The notes under the pieces are model-generated. The model saw only the letters and a program-made list of their open reading frames with translations. It ran no database searches and was not told where the DNA came from. This document shows positions 52,590 to 61,603 of a stretch of DNA of 64,000 bases, in pieces. Made by a program: the position numbers and the translations under genes. The first letter of the stretch is position 1, and each line of letters opens with the position of its first letter. The stretch covers positions 1-64,000 of the forward strand of contig WQSG01000002.1 in the NCBI GenBank assembly GCA_009788055.1, in the 5' to 3' direction. The stretch comes from Defluviitaleaceae bacterium (GTDB lineage Bacteria; Bacillota; Clostridia; Lachnospirales; WQUN01).

Positions 52590-52618
52590 CCATTGCCTGA
52601 GAAGATTGTTACACAGCT

Positions 52619-53197
52619 TTAATCATTTGTCAACACTTTTTTTAAAAAAAATTCATGAACCGTTGTATCGCCCGTGAGTTCGGGGTGGAAGGCAATGCCC
52701 AGCAAATTTTTTTGCCGCACAGCGACAATTTTATCTTGCGCGGTTGCTAAAATTTCAACGCCGTCCTCCACAGCCGTAATGTACGGGCCGCGAATGAAAA
52801 CCATCGGCACTTGCCCCTGCCCCGCAAAATCGCCCTCTGTGCTGAAGCTGTTAATCTGCCGCCCAAAACCATGACGGCGGACGGTAACGCCCAGCACACA
52901 CAAATGCTTATGCGCGGAATCCTCCGCGTTTTTTGCCATAAGAATAAGCCCCGCGCAAGTGCCAAGGGCGGGCAAACCTTCCGCAAGGGCGTTGCGCAAC
53001 GGCTCGAACAGCCCTGTTTTGTGCAGAAGATTGCCCATAACCGTGCTTTCCCCGCCGGGCAAAATTATCCCGTCCAAGGCTGGGGTGAAGTCACTTTTTT
53101 GCCTTATTTCCACAGGCGTTGCGCCCAGTTTTTCCAGCATATGAATATGCTCTATGAACGCGCCCTGCAACGCCAAAACGCCTATTTTTTTGCGCAT
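52619..53197 (-). CDS. pdxT: Pyridoxal 5'-phosphate synthase glutaminase subunit
   Basis: A 192-residue class I glutamine amidotransferase supplying ammonia to PdxS. 'IGVLALQGAFIEHIHML', 'IILPGGESTVMG', the nucleophile Cys in 'ALGTCAGLILM' and the His-x-Glu pair in 'GIAFHPELTGD' are complete. Its start overlaps the pdxS stop by one base, and the two proteins form the 12+12 PLP synthase. Confidence 0.96.
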   Translation of the reverse strand: MRKKIGVLALQGAFIEHIHMLEKLGATPVEIRQKSDFTPALDGIILPGGESTVMGNLLHKTGLFEPLRNALAEGLPALGTCAGLILMAKNAEDSAHKHLCVLGVTVRRHGFGRQINSFSTEGDFAGQGQVPMVFIRGPYITAVEDGVEILATAQDKIVAVRQKNLLGIAFHPELTGDTTVHEFFLKKVLTND

Positions 53198-54072
53198 TAT
53201 TTACCGCGCTCCGCCATTAGAATTTTAATTTCGTTTTCGTTTATGCCAACCATTGCTTCTCCCAAATCTTCGGAGATTTCCGCAAGAAGTTTCGCGTCTT
53301 TGAAATTGGTAACGGCTTGTACAATTGCAGCGGCGCGTTTTTCAGGATTACCCGACTTGAAAATGCCCGAGCCGACAAAAACGCCCTCCGCGCCCAAATG
53401 CATCATGAGTGCGGCATCCGCAGGGGTTGCAACCCCGCCCGCCGAAAACATTACAACGGGAAGCCTGCCGTTTTCAGCAACGTATTTTACAAGTTCATAT
53501 GGCACGGCAAGTTGCTTTGCCGCATCATACAATTCATCGGCGGATTTTACCGTAAGTGCGCGTATTTCGCCCATCATTTTGCGCATATGGCGCACGGCTT
53601 GTACAACGTCACCCGTTCCCGCTTCGCCCTTGGTGCGTATCATGGATGCACCCTCTTGTATGCGGCGCAGGGCTTCTCCAAGGTCTTTCGCGCCGCAAAC
53701 GAACGGCACTTCAAACTGCGATTTATCCACGTGAAATGCATCATCCGCAGGGGACAGAACTTCGCTTTCGTCTATATAATCAATTTCGATTGCTTGCAGA
53801 ATTTGTGCTTCCATAAAATGCCCGATGCGCACCTTTGCCATAACGGGAATGGACACCGCCGCCTGAATTTCCTTTATCATTTTGGGGTCGCTCATGCGGG
53901 AAACACCGCCCGCCGCCCTAATGTCTGCGGGTATGCGCTCCAGTGCCATTACCGCGCAAGCCCCTGCTTTTTCTGCAATGCGCGCTTGCTCCGGCGAACT
54001 TACGTCCATTATCGCGCCACCTTTTAACATTTGCGCAAGGTTTTTGTTAAGTTGGTATTTTTCGGTTTTCAT
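53197..54072 (-). CDS. pdxS: Pyridoxal 5'-phosphate synthase lyase subunit
   Basis: A 291-residue beta/alpha barrel that builds PLP from ribose 5-phosphate, glyceraldehyde 3-phosphate and ammonia. '[20 protein letters not shown]', '[20 protein letters not shown]', '[18 protein letters not shown]', '[18 protein letters not shown]' and '[20 protein letters not shown]' are near-invariant family blocks. Confidence 0.97.
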   Translation of the reverse strand: MKTEKYQLNKNLAQMLKGGAIMDVSSPEQARIAEKAGACAVMALERIPADIRAAGGVSRMSDPKMIKEIQAAVSIPVMAKVRIGHFMEAQILQAIEIDYIDESEVLSPADDAFHVDKSQFEVPFVCGAKDLGEALRRIQEGASMIRTKGEAGTGDVVQAVRHMRKMMGEIRALTVKSADELYDAAKQLAVPYELVKYVAENGRLPVVMFSAGGVATPADAALMMHLGAEGVFVGSGIFKSGNPEKRAAAIVQAVTNFKDAKLLAEISEDLGEAMVGINENEIKILMAERGK

Positions 54073-54089
54073 TTTTCATGCTCCTTTTT

Positions 54090-57000
54090 TTATAATAGTC
54101 CATCTATCCGTGCCTGTGCTTCATTGTACTGCCCAATGAAAGTTTTTTGCAAGATATCGTCCAGTGTTTCGCCTTTGGTTGGGTGAGATGTATATGGTTG
54201 AAGCGACTCGGTTATGTCGTCAATCGCGCCCAAGTCGAAGGAAGCAAGGGCGGCTTTTAGTGCCGTAAGCTGTTCCGAAAGCCAATCTTCGTCAAAGGTA
54301 CGGTTCTCTGCGATAGACTTTGCAGAAATCACTTCGTCTATGCCCGCAAGTAATTTTTTAAGATTTGCGATAAACGCGGGATTGTTTTTTGTAATAAAGT
54401 CCATGTTTCCTGCAATGCCCGCAAATTCCAAAACCTTCGCCTCCGAAGAAAGGGCAGACGCGCCTATGTTTGCGCTTGCAGATTTTACCGCGTGTACATA
54501 GGTAGTGTACAACGAAATATTGCCCGCTGCTACGCAACTTTCAAGCTCTGCAACTTTGGCGTTTCCGTTTTTCATGAACACAGACAAAATTTCCAAATAG
54601 TCTGCAAAACTTCCGCCGCAGAAGGAAATCCCTTGTGCTATGTCCACGCCGTCTATGCTTATTTCCGCGGGGGGTGCTTCCTGCGGTTGCTGTGTAATCG
54701 CGCCTTGCAGCTGCTTCTCCTTGGGAATCCACTTGGACAAAATGCTGTTTAGTTTACCCAGTTCAATGGGTTTTGACAAGAAATCGTCAAACCCGTTTTC
54801 CAAAAACATTTCTCTCGCACCAATTATTGCGTTTGCGGTTAGTGCAACAATTGGTATATCAAGATATTTGTCGCCAAGCTTGCGAATAATTTTTACGGTT
54901 TCCACGCCGTCCATTTCGGGCATCATGTGGTCCATCAAAACCAAATCGTAATCCTCTGCCATAACTGCGGCGATAGCATCGCGTCCGCTTAGGCAAGTGT
55001 CAACATCAACGCAATATAATTTAAGAAGCCCCTCGCCAACTTTAAGGTTTGTGGCAATGTCATCCACAATAAGAATTTTTGCATCGGGGGCAATAAACTG
55101 CTCTGCACCTTGGTTGTTTACGGCATAATCCGCATCGCGCCCGTTAAGCACATTCACTATCGAAATAAAATACGCGGGCATGATAAGAAGCGTAAAATCT
55201 TGCCCGTCCCGCACTTCGTAAGTCGCATCGTAGGAGTCCGAAAGCATTACAATTTTGGGGGCAAACCCGCTTGCCTTAGCCGCTTTTTGCGCAACATAGG
55301 TTAAATCCGCTTCCGCAAAAATAAAATCCCAATCGCCGCTTTCAAGCGCGGTTTGCAGTTCGTATTCGTTTTTCGGAATTTCGTACTGCACGCGCAAATC
55401 CGCAAGTGACCTTGCGATATAATCCGCTATAAGTTGCGTGCGGCAATACAGCAAAACCTTTTTATCCACAAAATGCGGGGCAACGTCTTCGCATATAAAT
55501 TTTTGCGGGATGGTGACTGTAAACTCACTGCCCTCGCCGTAAACGCTTGTAACATCTATGCTTCCGCCCATTAGTTCAACAAGATTTTTTGTGATGGCAA
55601 GCCCCAGCCCCGTGCCTTCCACATTGCGGTTTTTCTCGAAATCGAACTGATTAAATTCGCCAAAAAGCGCGTCCAAATCTTCGGGTTTTATGCCAAGCCC
55701 CGTGTCGCGGATTTTCATTACAAGCATAACGGTATCGCCGCTTTTCTTGCCCGTAACGTCAAGGGAAAAATGCCCCTCACGCGTGTATTTCAGCGCGTTT
55801 GTTAAAATGTTAAGCAAAACTTGCCGCACCCGCACTTCGTCACCGAAAAGCATTGAGGGGATGTTGTGTTGCATATACACCGCAAACCGAACATCAGGGC
55901 TGGACATACGCATTTTTATGATATTTATAACATCCTGTATGGTGGAATGGAACAGATATTCCGAATTGGCAAGTTCCAGCTTGCCGCTTTCAACTTTTGA
56001 AAGGTCAAGGATATCGTTGATGATAGACAGCAAATGATTGCCCGATTGCCTTATGGTTGTAGCTTGCTCTTGTGCGGCGGGCGAAAGATTTTCGCGCAAA
56101 ATAAGTTCTGTCATGCCAACTATGGCATTCATGGGTGTGCGGATTTCGTGGCTCATTTTAGACAGGAAATCGCTTTTTGCTTTTGAAGCGTTTTCGGCTC
56201 TGCGCTGTGATTCTTGCACGTGCTTTACTATATTGTTTGTGCTTTTTAACATCTCGTCGTAAATGCCGCCAAGGTGCGAGTCTTCAAATTTGTAGGCTGT
56301 GTCGCCGCTGGTCATGGCATTTTCGGCATTTTTAAAATTATCAAGAAGGATATTCAAAGTGCGTACAATTTCTAAAAACGCGTTTGCTACTTGGCTCATT
56401 TCGTCGTTGCGCTTAACGCGAAATTGTACATCAACATTGCCCCGCGCAACTTCCTTCGCGCTGTCGGACAAACCTTTAAGCGGCTTTAACGAACGGTGAA
56501 TGATAAGCACAATAAGTATCGCACCCAAAACAATTCCCGTTACGGTAAGGCGCACCTCTTGTACAATCATGGCGTATACGTCCTCTACCGCGTCGGCATC
56601 AAAAAAACTTACGATAGTCCAGTTAAGCCCCGCATCGTGGGTTACGTACGCAACTTTGTCTATGCCCGTTAGTGCGGAATTGTGGAAGAACATCGTATCC
56701 ATGGGAATTTCGCCGAAAGCTTCTATTACACCAAGGTCGTTTACGTGGCGGCCTGTGTAAGCTTCGGGACGGGTGGAAAAAAAGATAACGCCGGAACGGT
56801 CTGCAATGTTAATGAAGCTGTCGTATGCCTGAATAAACTCCCGCAGGAAAAATTCCATGCGTTGCGTGTTGCCCGTTAGCGCAACAAAACCAAGCACCTC
56901 ATCGCCAACCATTACGGGTTGTGTAAACATGAACTGCAACTGCCCGCTTACGGGGCTTTCAAACACGGGAGAAACCCAGTTCCCCGCCTTTATTTCCTCG

Positions 57001-57428
57001 AAATATTGCGGAAACATTAAAATATCAGGCACGTCACCGTCGGGAACGGCTATTGCCCGTAAATTCAAATTAGCGTCAAAAGCCGCCATGTTTTCGTAAA
57101 ACGGAAAGCCGCCCGCCTCGCGGTTTAAGCCGTTTAATATGGTTACAAGTTGCCAGTTTATATCGTAGTTTTCGCCGATAAGCCGGCGGCGTGCGTGTGC
57201 TGTTGCAATATCAAGCGTCCACCATGTGTAATGCCCCACGGTATCAAAGATGCCGAAAGTCATGTTTGCGTTGCCCTGTAACCGTTCCTCCAGAAGCAAA
57301 TTCATTTGTTCCCGAATTTGCTCTGCCCTGATGGATGTAAGTGCCACGGTTGCAACTGTTACAACCATTGCGACAATAATTACAATGCGGGACTTTACCG
57401 TTAGGTTATTTACTAACTTGTGTATCAT
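54090..57428 (-). CDS. Membrane-bound hybrid histidine kinase with HPt
   Basis: A 1,112-residue kinase. TM1 is at about residues 14-33, an extracellular dCache-like sensor covers 34-290, TM2 is at 293-311 and HAMP follows to about 366. HisKA has His427 in 'SHEIRTPMNA', HATPase has 'NILTNALKYT' and 'GTGLGLAI'. A degenerate receiver-like domain without the phosphate acceptor lies at about 652-766, then an intact receiver with Asp833 and an HPt domain with His979 ('VHAVKSASANIG'). ATG 57428 has GGGG 7 nt upstream and lies 5 nt after the HD-GYP gene, so kinase and regulator form one operon. The signal is unknown. Confidence 0.92.
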   Translation of the reverse strand: MIHKLVNNLTVKSRIVIIVAMVVTVATVALTSIRAEQIREQMNLLLEERLQGNANMTFGIFDTVGHYTWWTLDIATAHARRRLIGENYDINWQLVTILNGLNREAGGFPFYENMAAFDANLNLRAIAVPDGDVPDILMFPQYFEEIKAGNWVSPVFESPVSGQLQFMFTQPVMVGDEVLGFVALTGNTQRMEFFLREFIQAYDSFINIADRSGVIFFSTRPEAYTGRHVNDLGVIEAFGEIPMDTMFFHNSALTGIDKVAYVTHDAGLNWTIVSFFDADAVEDVYAMIVQEVRLTVTGIVLGAILIVLIIHRSLKPLKGLSDSAKEVARGNVDVQFRVKRNDEMSQVANAFLEIVRTLNILLDNFKNAENAMTSGDTAYKFEDSHLGGIYDEMLKSTNNIVKHVQESQRRAENASKAKSDFLSKMSHEIRTPMNAIVGMTELILRENLSPAAQEQATTIRQSGNHLLSIINDILDLSKVESGKLELANSEYLFHSTIQDVINIIKMRMSSPDVRFAVYMQHNIPSMLFGDEVRVRQVLLNILTNALKYTREGHFSLDVTGKKSGDTVMLVMKIRDTGLGIKPEDLDALFGEFNQFDFEKNRNVEGTGLGLAITKNLVELMGGSIDVTSVYGEGSEFTVTIPQKFICEDVAPHFVDKKVLLYCRTQLIADYIARSLADLRVQYEIPKNEYELQTALESGDWDFIFAEADLTYVAQKAAKASGFAPKIVMLSDSYDATYEVRDGQDFTLLIMPAYFISIVNVLNGRDADYAVNNQGAEQFIAPDAKILIVDDIATNLKVGEGLLKLYCVDVDTCLSGRDAIAAVMAEDYDLVLMDHMMPEMDGVETVKIIRKLGDKYLDIPIVALTANAIIGAREMFLENGFDDFLSKPIELGKLNSILSKWIPKEKQLQGAITQQPQEAPPAEISIDGVDIAQGISFCGGSFADYLEILSVFMKNGNAKVAELESCVAAGNISLYTTYVHAVKSASANIGASALSSEAKVLEFAGIAGNMDFITKNNPAFIANLKKLLAGIDEVISAKSIAENRTFDEDWLSEQLTALKAALASFDLGAIDDITESLQPYTSHPTKGETLDDILQKTFIGQYNEAQARIDGLL

Positions 57429-57432
57429 ACTT

Positions 57433-58533
57433 CTACCCCTTAATTTCCTCAGAAATACGGTTAAATTCAGGATTGATTTTTTCAAACAAGTCCACAAGCT
57501 GAGGGTCGAAATGGGTGCCGCGCCCTTCAAGTATAATTGCCGTGGCTTTTTCGTGGTTGAAAGCGGCTTTGTACGGGCGTGTTTCAACGAGGGCATCGTA
57601 TACATCGCCTATTGCCATCATGCGCCCCAAAAGCGGTATCGTTTCGCCTGCCAAGCCTTCGGGATAGCCGCTTCCGTCCCATTTTTCGTGGTGTGCCACG
57701 GCAAAAATTTTAGCGTATTCCAAAAAATCGGATTCTGACGTTTTATCTATGAGGCGTTGGATTACTTTGCCGCCAAAAGTTGTATGCTTTTTGATTATTT
57801 CAAACTCTTCGGGGTCAAGTTTTGCGGGCTTGTTTAAAATAGCGTCGCTTACGGAAATCTTGCCAACATCGTGCAACTGGCAAGACAGCAAAACATGGTC
57901 TTCGTCCATCAGCGAAACTTCGCGCTTATACACGTCGTGTTCTTTCATTGCGTCCATCAGAACTTTTATATACTGCTGTGTGCGAACTATATGGCCGCCC
58001 GTTATCGCGTCCCTATACTCCACAAGTTCTGCCATTGTGGAAAGAATTGCGTTTTTAAGCGTTACAACCGTTGTGGTTTTTTCGTCCACAATTTGCTCCA
58101 AATGACTGTTTAGAAGGATAAGTTCCCGCTTTTGCTCTACCAATATATGTTTTTGCTCTCGCACAAGCAAATGAATTTCCAGCCTTTTTAACAAAAGCGG
58201 CGGCGAAAACGGCTTTGCAATGTAGTCTACCGCGCCCATGGAAAGGCCTTTAAGTTCCGTTTCTTCCGCAGACAGCGCGGTTAAAAAAATAACGGGAATT
58301 TCTGCGGTGTAGTTGTTTGCCTTTAAAATTTCTATGGCTTGATATCCGTCCATCTCCGGCATATTAACGTCCAGCAAAATTAAATCCGGCGCGATGTTTT
58401 CAAGCATATTAAACATTCCCTGCGCGGAATTTAGAGTAAACACGTTATATGTACCCGACAACGCTTTTTTTCCAATAGTCAGATTTGTTATATCATCATC
58501 TACCAAAAAAATTGTTTTACGTTGATTATCCAT
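57433..58533 (-). CDS. Response regulator with HD-GYP phosphodiesterase output
   Basis: A 366-residue protein: receiver domain with phospho-acceptor Asp55 ('LILLDVNMPEMDGY'), a coiled linker (about 125-165) and an HD-GYP domain with His221-Asp222 ('QLHDVGKIS'), 'HHEKWDGSGYPEGL' (281-294) and 'DVYDAL'. HD-GYP enzymes hydrolyse cyclic-di-GMP. It is likely the output of the kinase encoded immediately downstream in the same operon, linking an extracellular signal to c-di-GMP level. Confidence 0.93.
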   Translation of the reverse strand: MDNQRKTIFLVDDDITNLTIGKKALSGTYNVFTLNSAQGMFNMLENIAPDLILLDVNMPEMDGYQAIEILKANNYTAEIPVIFLTALSAEETELKGLSMGAVDYIAKPFSPPLLLKRLEIHLLVREQKHILVEQKRELILLNSHLEQIVDEKTTTVVTLKNAILSTMAELVEYRDAITGGHIVRTQQYIKVLMDAMKEHDVYKREVSLMDEDHVLLSCQLHDVGKISVSDAILNKPAKLDPEEFEIIKKHTTFGGKVIQRLIDKTSESDFLEYAKIFAVAHHEKWDGSGYPEGLAGETIPLLGRMMAIGDVYDALVETRPYKAAFNHEKATAIILEGRGTHFDPQLVDLFEKINPEFNRISEEIKG

Positions 58534-58618
58534 TGTTGACTCCCTTGTGAAGACGTGTTTCCCCTGTCATGAATTTTAACCGAAAAGCTGTATTTTTGCA
58601 AGTCCTTGAAAAACATAC

Positions 58619-58674
58619 TTGACATATATGAAAATATGGAATACAATCCATTGCATACTAAACATATATGAATG
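58619..58674 (+). promoter_or_regulatory. Promoter and duplicated site before the ABC importer
   Basis: TTGACA (58619-58624) and TACAAT (58642-58647) with 17-nt spacing. The motif ACATATATGAA occurs twice, at about 58622-58632 overlapping the spacer and at about 58664-58674 downstream, consistent with a repressor binding site. Confidence 0.68.
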
Positions 58675-58686
58675 GAGGTAATTAAC

Positions 58687-59757
58687 ATGAGGAAGTTTTT
58701 TGTGATGTTTGCTCTGCTATTTCTTACGGCTTGCGGCGATAATGCGGGCAACGAAGTGGACAGGGTTATCCGTTTGGGCTTTGAAGGAGGACTTTGCCAA
58801 GGCGCGATACCTCTTGCTCACATTAAAGGTTTTTTTGCGGAAGAAGGACTTGAAACAGAAATTGTTGTAACGGGCGACTTGGTAAGTTCCCGCGATGCAT
58901 TGATGGCGGGGCATATTGATACCGTTGCGGGAATGCTTGCGGGCTGGTTTGTTCCCGTGACGCAAGGGCTTGACATACAGTTTACTTTGGGCTTGCACAC
59001 GGGCTGTGCCTCGGCGTTTGTGCTTGCGGATTCTGCGATAACGGAATTTGAACGAGGGCAGGAAATTGCAGTAAGCGGCGCGATTGGCGGAGCGTTTCAT
59101 AATATAGCGTTGCGTTTTGTGTACAGACAGGGGCTTGCGCCCGAGGATTTCACTTGGCGCGACTTCCCCGCCGCCGAAGCGGTGATTGCTTTGCAAAACG
59201 GAACGGTGCAGGTTGCGGTAATCCCCGACCAAGTTGGAAAACGCTTTGTGGATGAAGGAATTTTGCGCGTTATCCGTTCCCTTGACGACGCGGATTTTGC
59301 GGATGATACCTGCTGCGTACTTGGCATGACAGGGCAGTTTATCGCACAAAATCCCGAAACCGCCGCAAAAATTACCCGCGCCGTCTACCGTGCGTCACGC
59401 TGGATTGACGCAAGTGACGAAAACAAAACAGCGGCAGTACTTCTCTTAAAAGAACACGATTTTGTAAGCGCGGCGGTGGATGTAGACTACGTTGCGGGGC
59501 TTATGCGCAATTGGCGTTGGGGAATGCCCCATTATTTGACGGAGCAAACTCTTGCGGTATCTATCGCAGAATATCAGGCAATGGGCGTGATTAACCCCGA
59601 CTTAGAGCCGTATGTAATAAAGGCGCAGGTGTGGCATCCGTTTACGGTTTCCTTTGACGGTTTTGCTTCGTTGCCGCCTTCGGATTTTATCGCAACGCAA
59701 TTTTCACAGCTACCCGACGCGGAATTTGAATACATCAGATTGGTTTGCTGTGCATAG
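58687..59757 (+). CDS. ABC importer substrate-binding lipoprotein (NMT1/SsuA-like)
   Basis: A 356-residue lipoprotein (lipobox 'LFLTACGD') with the periplasmic-binding fold of nitrate/sulfonate/taurine or thiamine-precursor importers. 'GLCQGAIPLAHIKGFFAEEG', 'GHIDTVAGMLAGWFVP' and 'AVSGAIGGAFHNIALRFVYR' are typical segments. ATG 58687 has GGAGG 9 nt upstream. The substrate cannot be fixed: cysteine-rich 'DDTCCVLGM' is unusual for the family. Confidence 0.86.
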   Translation: MRKFFVMFALLFLTACGDNAGNEVDRVIRLGFEGGLCQGAIPLAHIKGFFAEEGLETEIVVTGDLVSSRDALMAGHIDTVAGMLAGWFVPVTQGLDIQFTLGLHTGCASAFVLADSAITEFERGQEIAVSGAIGGAFHNIALRFVYRQGLAPEDFTWRDFPAAEAVIALQNGTVQVAVIPDQVGKRFVDEGILRVIRSLDDADFADDTCCVLGMTGQFIAQNPETAAKITRAVYRASRWIDASDENKTAAVLLLKEHDFVSAAVDVDYVAGLMRNWRWGMPHYLTEQTLAVSIAEYQAMGVINPDLEPYVIKAQVWHPFTVSFDGFASLPPSDFIATQFSQLPDAEFEYIRLVCCA

Positions 59758-59769
59758 GGGTGGAATAAC

Positions 59770-60723
59770 GTGAGAAATTATTTAGTATCCGTGTTGCCCG
59801 CGGTTGTTTCCGTTTTGATAATCGCGCAGTACTTACTTGTGCCGAACTTTCGCCAATTTACTGCGTTAGACCAAAACGCGCCGTCAAATACATTCGTGTG
59901 GTTTATGGGATTTTTTGTGGTTTTGTTTTCCGCGTGGTATGTTGCGGGGTTTTTCTCAAAACGTGCCGCAAAAGCATTGCGGAAACGCGCCCCGATTTTT
60001 ACCGCCGTTTTGCTGTTGTTGCTTGCCTATGACTGGGCAACGCTTTCTGCGGGGATGTTGCCGCAACCCTTTGTGCCGTGGCCGGACGCTATTCTTAACG
60101 CGATAATCCGCGACAGGGAAATTCTTGCGCGTTCGGTTTTTCACTCACTGCGGCTGTTGTTTACGGGCTACGGAATTGGTGCCGCCCTTGGGATAATTTG
60201 CGGCGTTGCGGCGGGGAGTTCGGAAAAAATACGGTATTGGATTAGCCCTGTTGTAAAGGTTTTAGGCTCTATTCCCGCGGTAACGTGGCTGCCTGTTATT
60301 TTGGTTTTGTCGGCAAGTTTGTTCCAAGGCGCGGTTTTTCTTATCGCGCTGGCGGTGTGGTATCCCGTCACTTCCACCACAATGAACGGCGTATTAAATG
60401 TTCCCAAGGGCACGTTTGAGGCGGCGGCTACCTTCGGCGTTTCCAAGATTGGCATGATTTTTAAGGTTGCAATTCCTGCGTCGTCCCCTTTCATTTTTCA
60501 GGGGTTGACGCAGGGAATGTCTATCGCCTGTACCGCGCTTCTTATCGCGGAATTAATGGGCGTGGAAGCGGGACTTGGCTGGTACATTAACTGGCAGCGC
60601 GGCTGGGCAGATTTCGCGGCTATGTACGGTGCAGTGGTGATTATATGTATCACATTTTTTGCGGTAAACGCGGTGCTTAACGTGATAAAAAGCCGCGTTT
60701 TGCGCTGGAAGGAGGGCGGCTGA
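59770..60723 (+). CDS. ABC importer permease (SsuC/TauC-like)
   Basis: A 317-residue permease with a GTG start. The C-terminal 230 residues are a standard BPD_transp_1 domain with the coupling motif around 'EAAATFGVSKIGMIFKVAIP' and 'RGWADFAAMYG'. Two additional membrane helices precede it (about 5-22 and 40-58), making it about 60 residues longer than usual. It lies 12 nt after the binding-protein gene and 1 nt before the ATPase gene. Confidence 0.9.
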   Translation: MRNYLVSVLPAVVSVLIIAQYLLVPNFRQFTALDQNAPSNTFVWFMGFFVVLFSAWYVAGFFSKRAAKALRKRAPIFTAVLLLLLAYDWATLSAGMLPQPFVPWPDAILNAIIRDREILARSVFHSLRLLFTGYGIGAALGIICGVAAGSSEKIRYWISPVVKVLGSIPAVTWLPVILVLSASLFQGAVFLIALAVWYPVTSTTMNGVLNVPKGTFEAAATFGVSKIGMIFKVAIPASSPFIFQGLTQGMSIACTALLIAELMGVEAGLGWYINWQRGWADFAAMYGAVVIICITFFAVNAVLNVIKSRVLRWKEGG

Positions 60724-60724
60724 T

Positions 60725-61504
60725 ATGAACGGAAAAATTGAAATAAACCGCCTTAACAAGGTGTTTAAGCGGGCAGACACGGCAGAAAATTTTTGCGCAA
60801 TTGAAGATTTAAGCCTTGAGATTGAATCGGGCGAGTTTGTATCTATTGTAGGCACAAGCGGTTGCGGAAAATCCACTTTGCTTAGAATTATCGCGGGGCT
60901 TGAAACGCCCACCCACGGCGAAGTTTTATGCGGCGGAAACACAGTAAGCGGCACAAGCCCATCACGGGGAATGGTTTTTCAGGAACACACATTGTTTCCG
61001 TGGATGAGTGTGCGCAAAAATATCGTTTTTGCACTAAAGTCTGCGGGACGATTTAAAATGTTCGGCGGGGATGTTGACACCCTTTTGGAAACGGCGGGGC
61101 TTACGGATTTCGCAAATTCATTCCCGCACCAGCTTTCGGGCGGAATGCGCCAACGTGCCGCGCTTATCCGTTCCCTTGCCGTGTCGCCGGATGTTCTTCT
61201 GCTGGACGAACCGTTGGGCGCGCTGGACAGCTTTACCCGCATGGTCTTACAAGACGAAATAATCCGCCTGTGGAAAGAACGCGGCAACACAATGCTTCTA
61301 ATCACCCACGATGTAGACGAGGCGGTGTACCTCAGCAACCGAATCATAGTGATGTCTCCGCGCCCCGGGCGCATTGCAGAAATCGTTTCCGTTCCCATGT
61401 CCTATCCGCGAAACCGCGGCGCGTCCGAGTTCGCGCAACTGCGCACACGCTTGCTTAAACGCCTTAACTTCGCGTCCGACACGCAAATGGATTATTATTT
61501 GTAG
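60725..61504 (+). CDS. ABC importer ATPase (SsuB/TauB-like)
   Basis: A 259-residue ATPase with Walker A 'VGTSGCGKSTLLRI', signature 'LSGGMRQRAALIRSLA', Walker B 'VLLLDEPLGALD' and H-loop 'LLITHDVDEAVYLSNRI'. It powers the importer encoded by the two preceding genes. The 100 bp after it, before the YibE/F gene, hold no clear terminator. Confidence 0.94.
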   Translation: MNGKIEINRLNKVFKRADTAENFCAIEDLSLEIESGEFVSIVGTSGCGKSTLLRIIAGLETPTHGEVLCGGNTVSGTSPSRGMVFQEHTLFPWMSVRKNIVFALKSAGRFKMFGGDVDTLLETAGLTDFANSFPHQLSGGMRQRAALIRSLAVSPDVLLLDEPLGALDSFTRMVLQDEIIRLWKERGNTMLLITHDVDEAVYLSNRIIVMSPRPGRIAEIVSVPMSYPRNRGASEFAQLRTRLLKRLNFASDTQMDYYL

Positions 61505-61603
61505 TATTGCCGATTTCTTGCAAATTAGCTTTCTGCCGATTATACTTCTACCGAAAAGACGCAAGATAATAACCATCTTAGGAAATTCGGGGCGTGATTT
61601 GCA

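Noticed and set aside
52551..52618. Glycine riboswitch in the glnN leader (CTCAGGCAA motif)
   Set aside because: Only the short tail motif matches; the paired core and second aptamer are missing and the gene is not a glycine gene.
52811..53734. A 307-codon plus-strand frame across pdxT and pdxS
   Set aside because: Antisense to two of the most conserved genes in the window; composition is that of a shadow frame.
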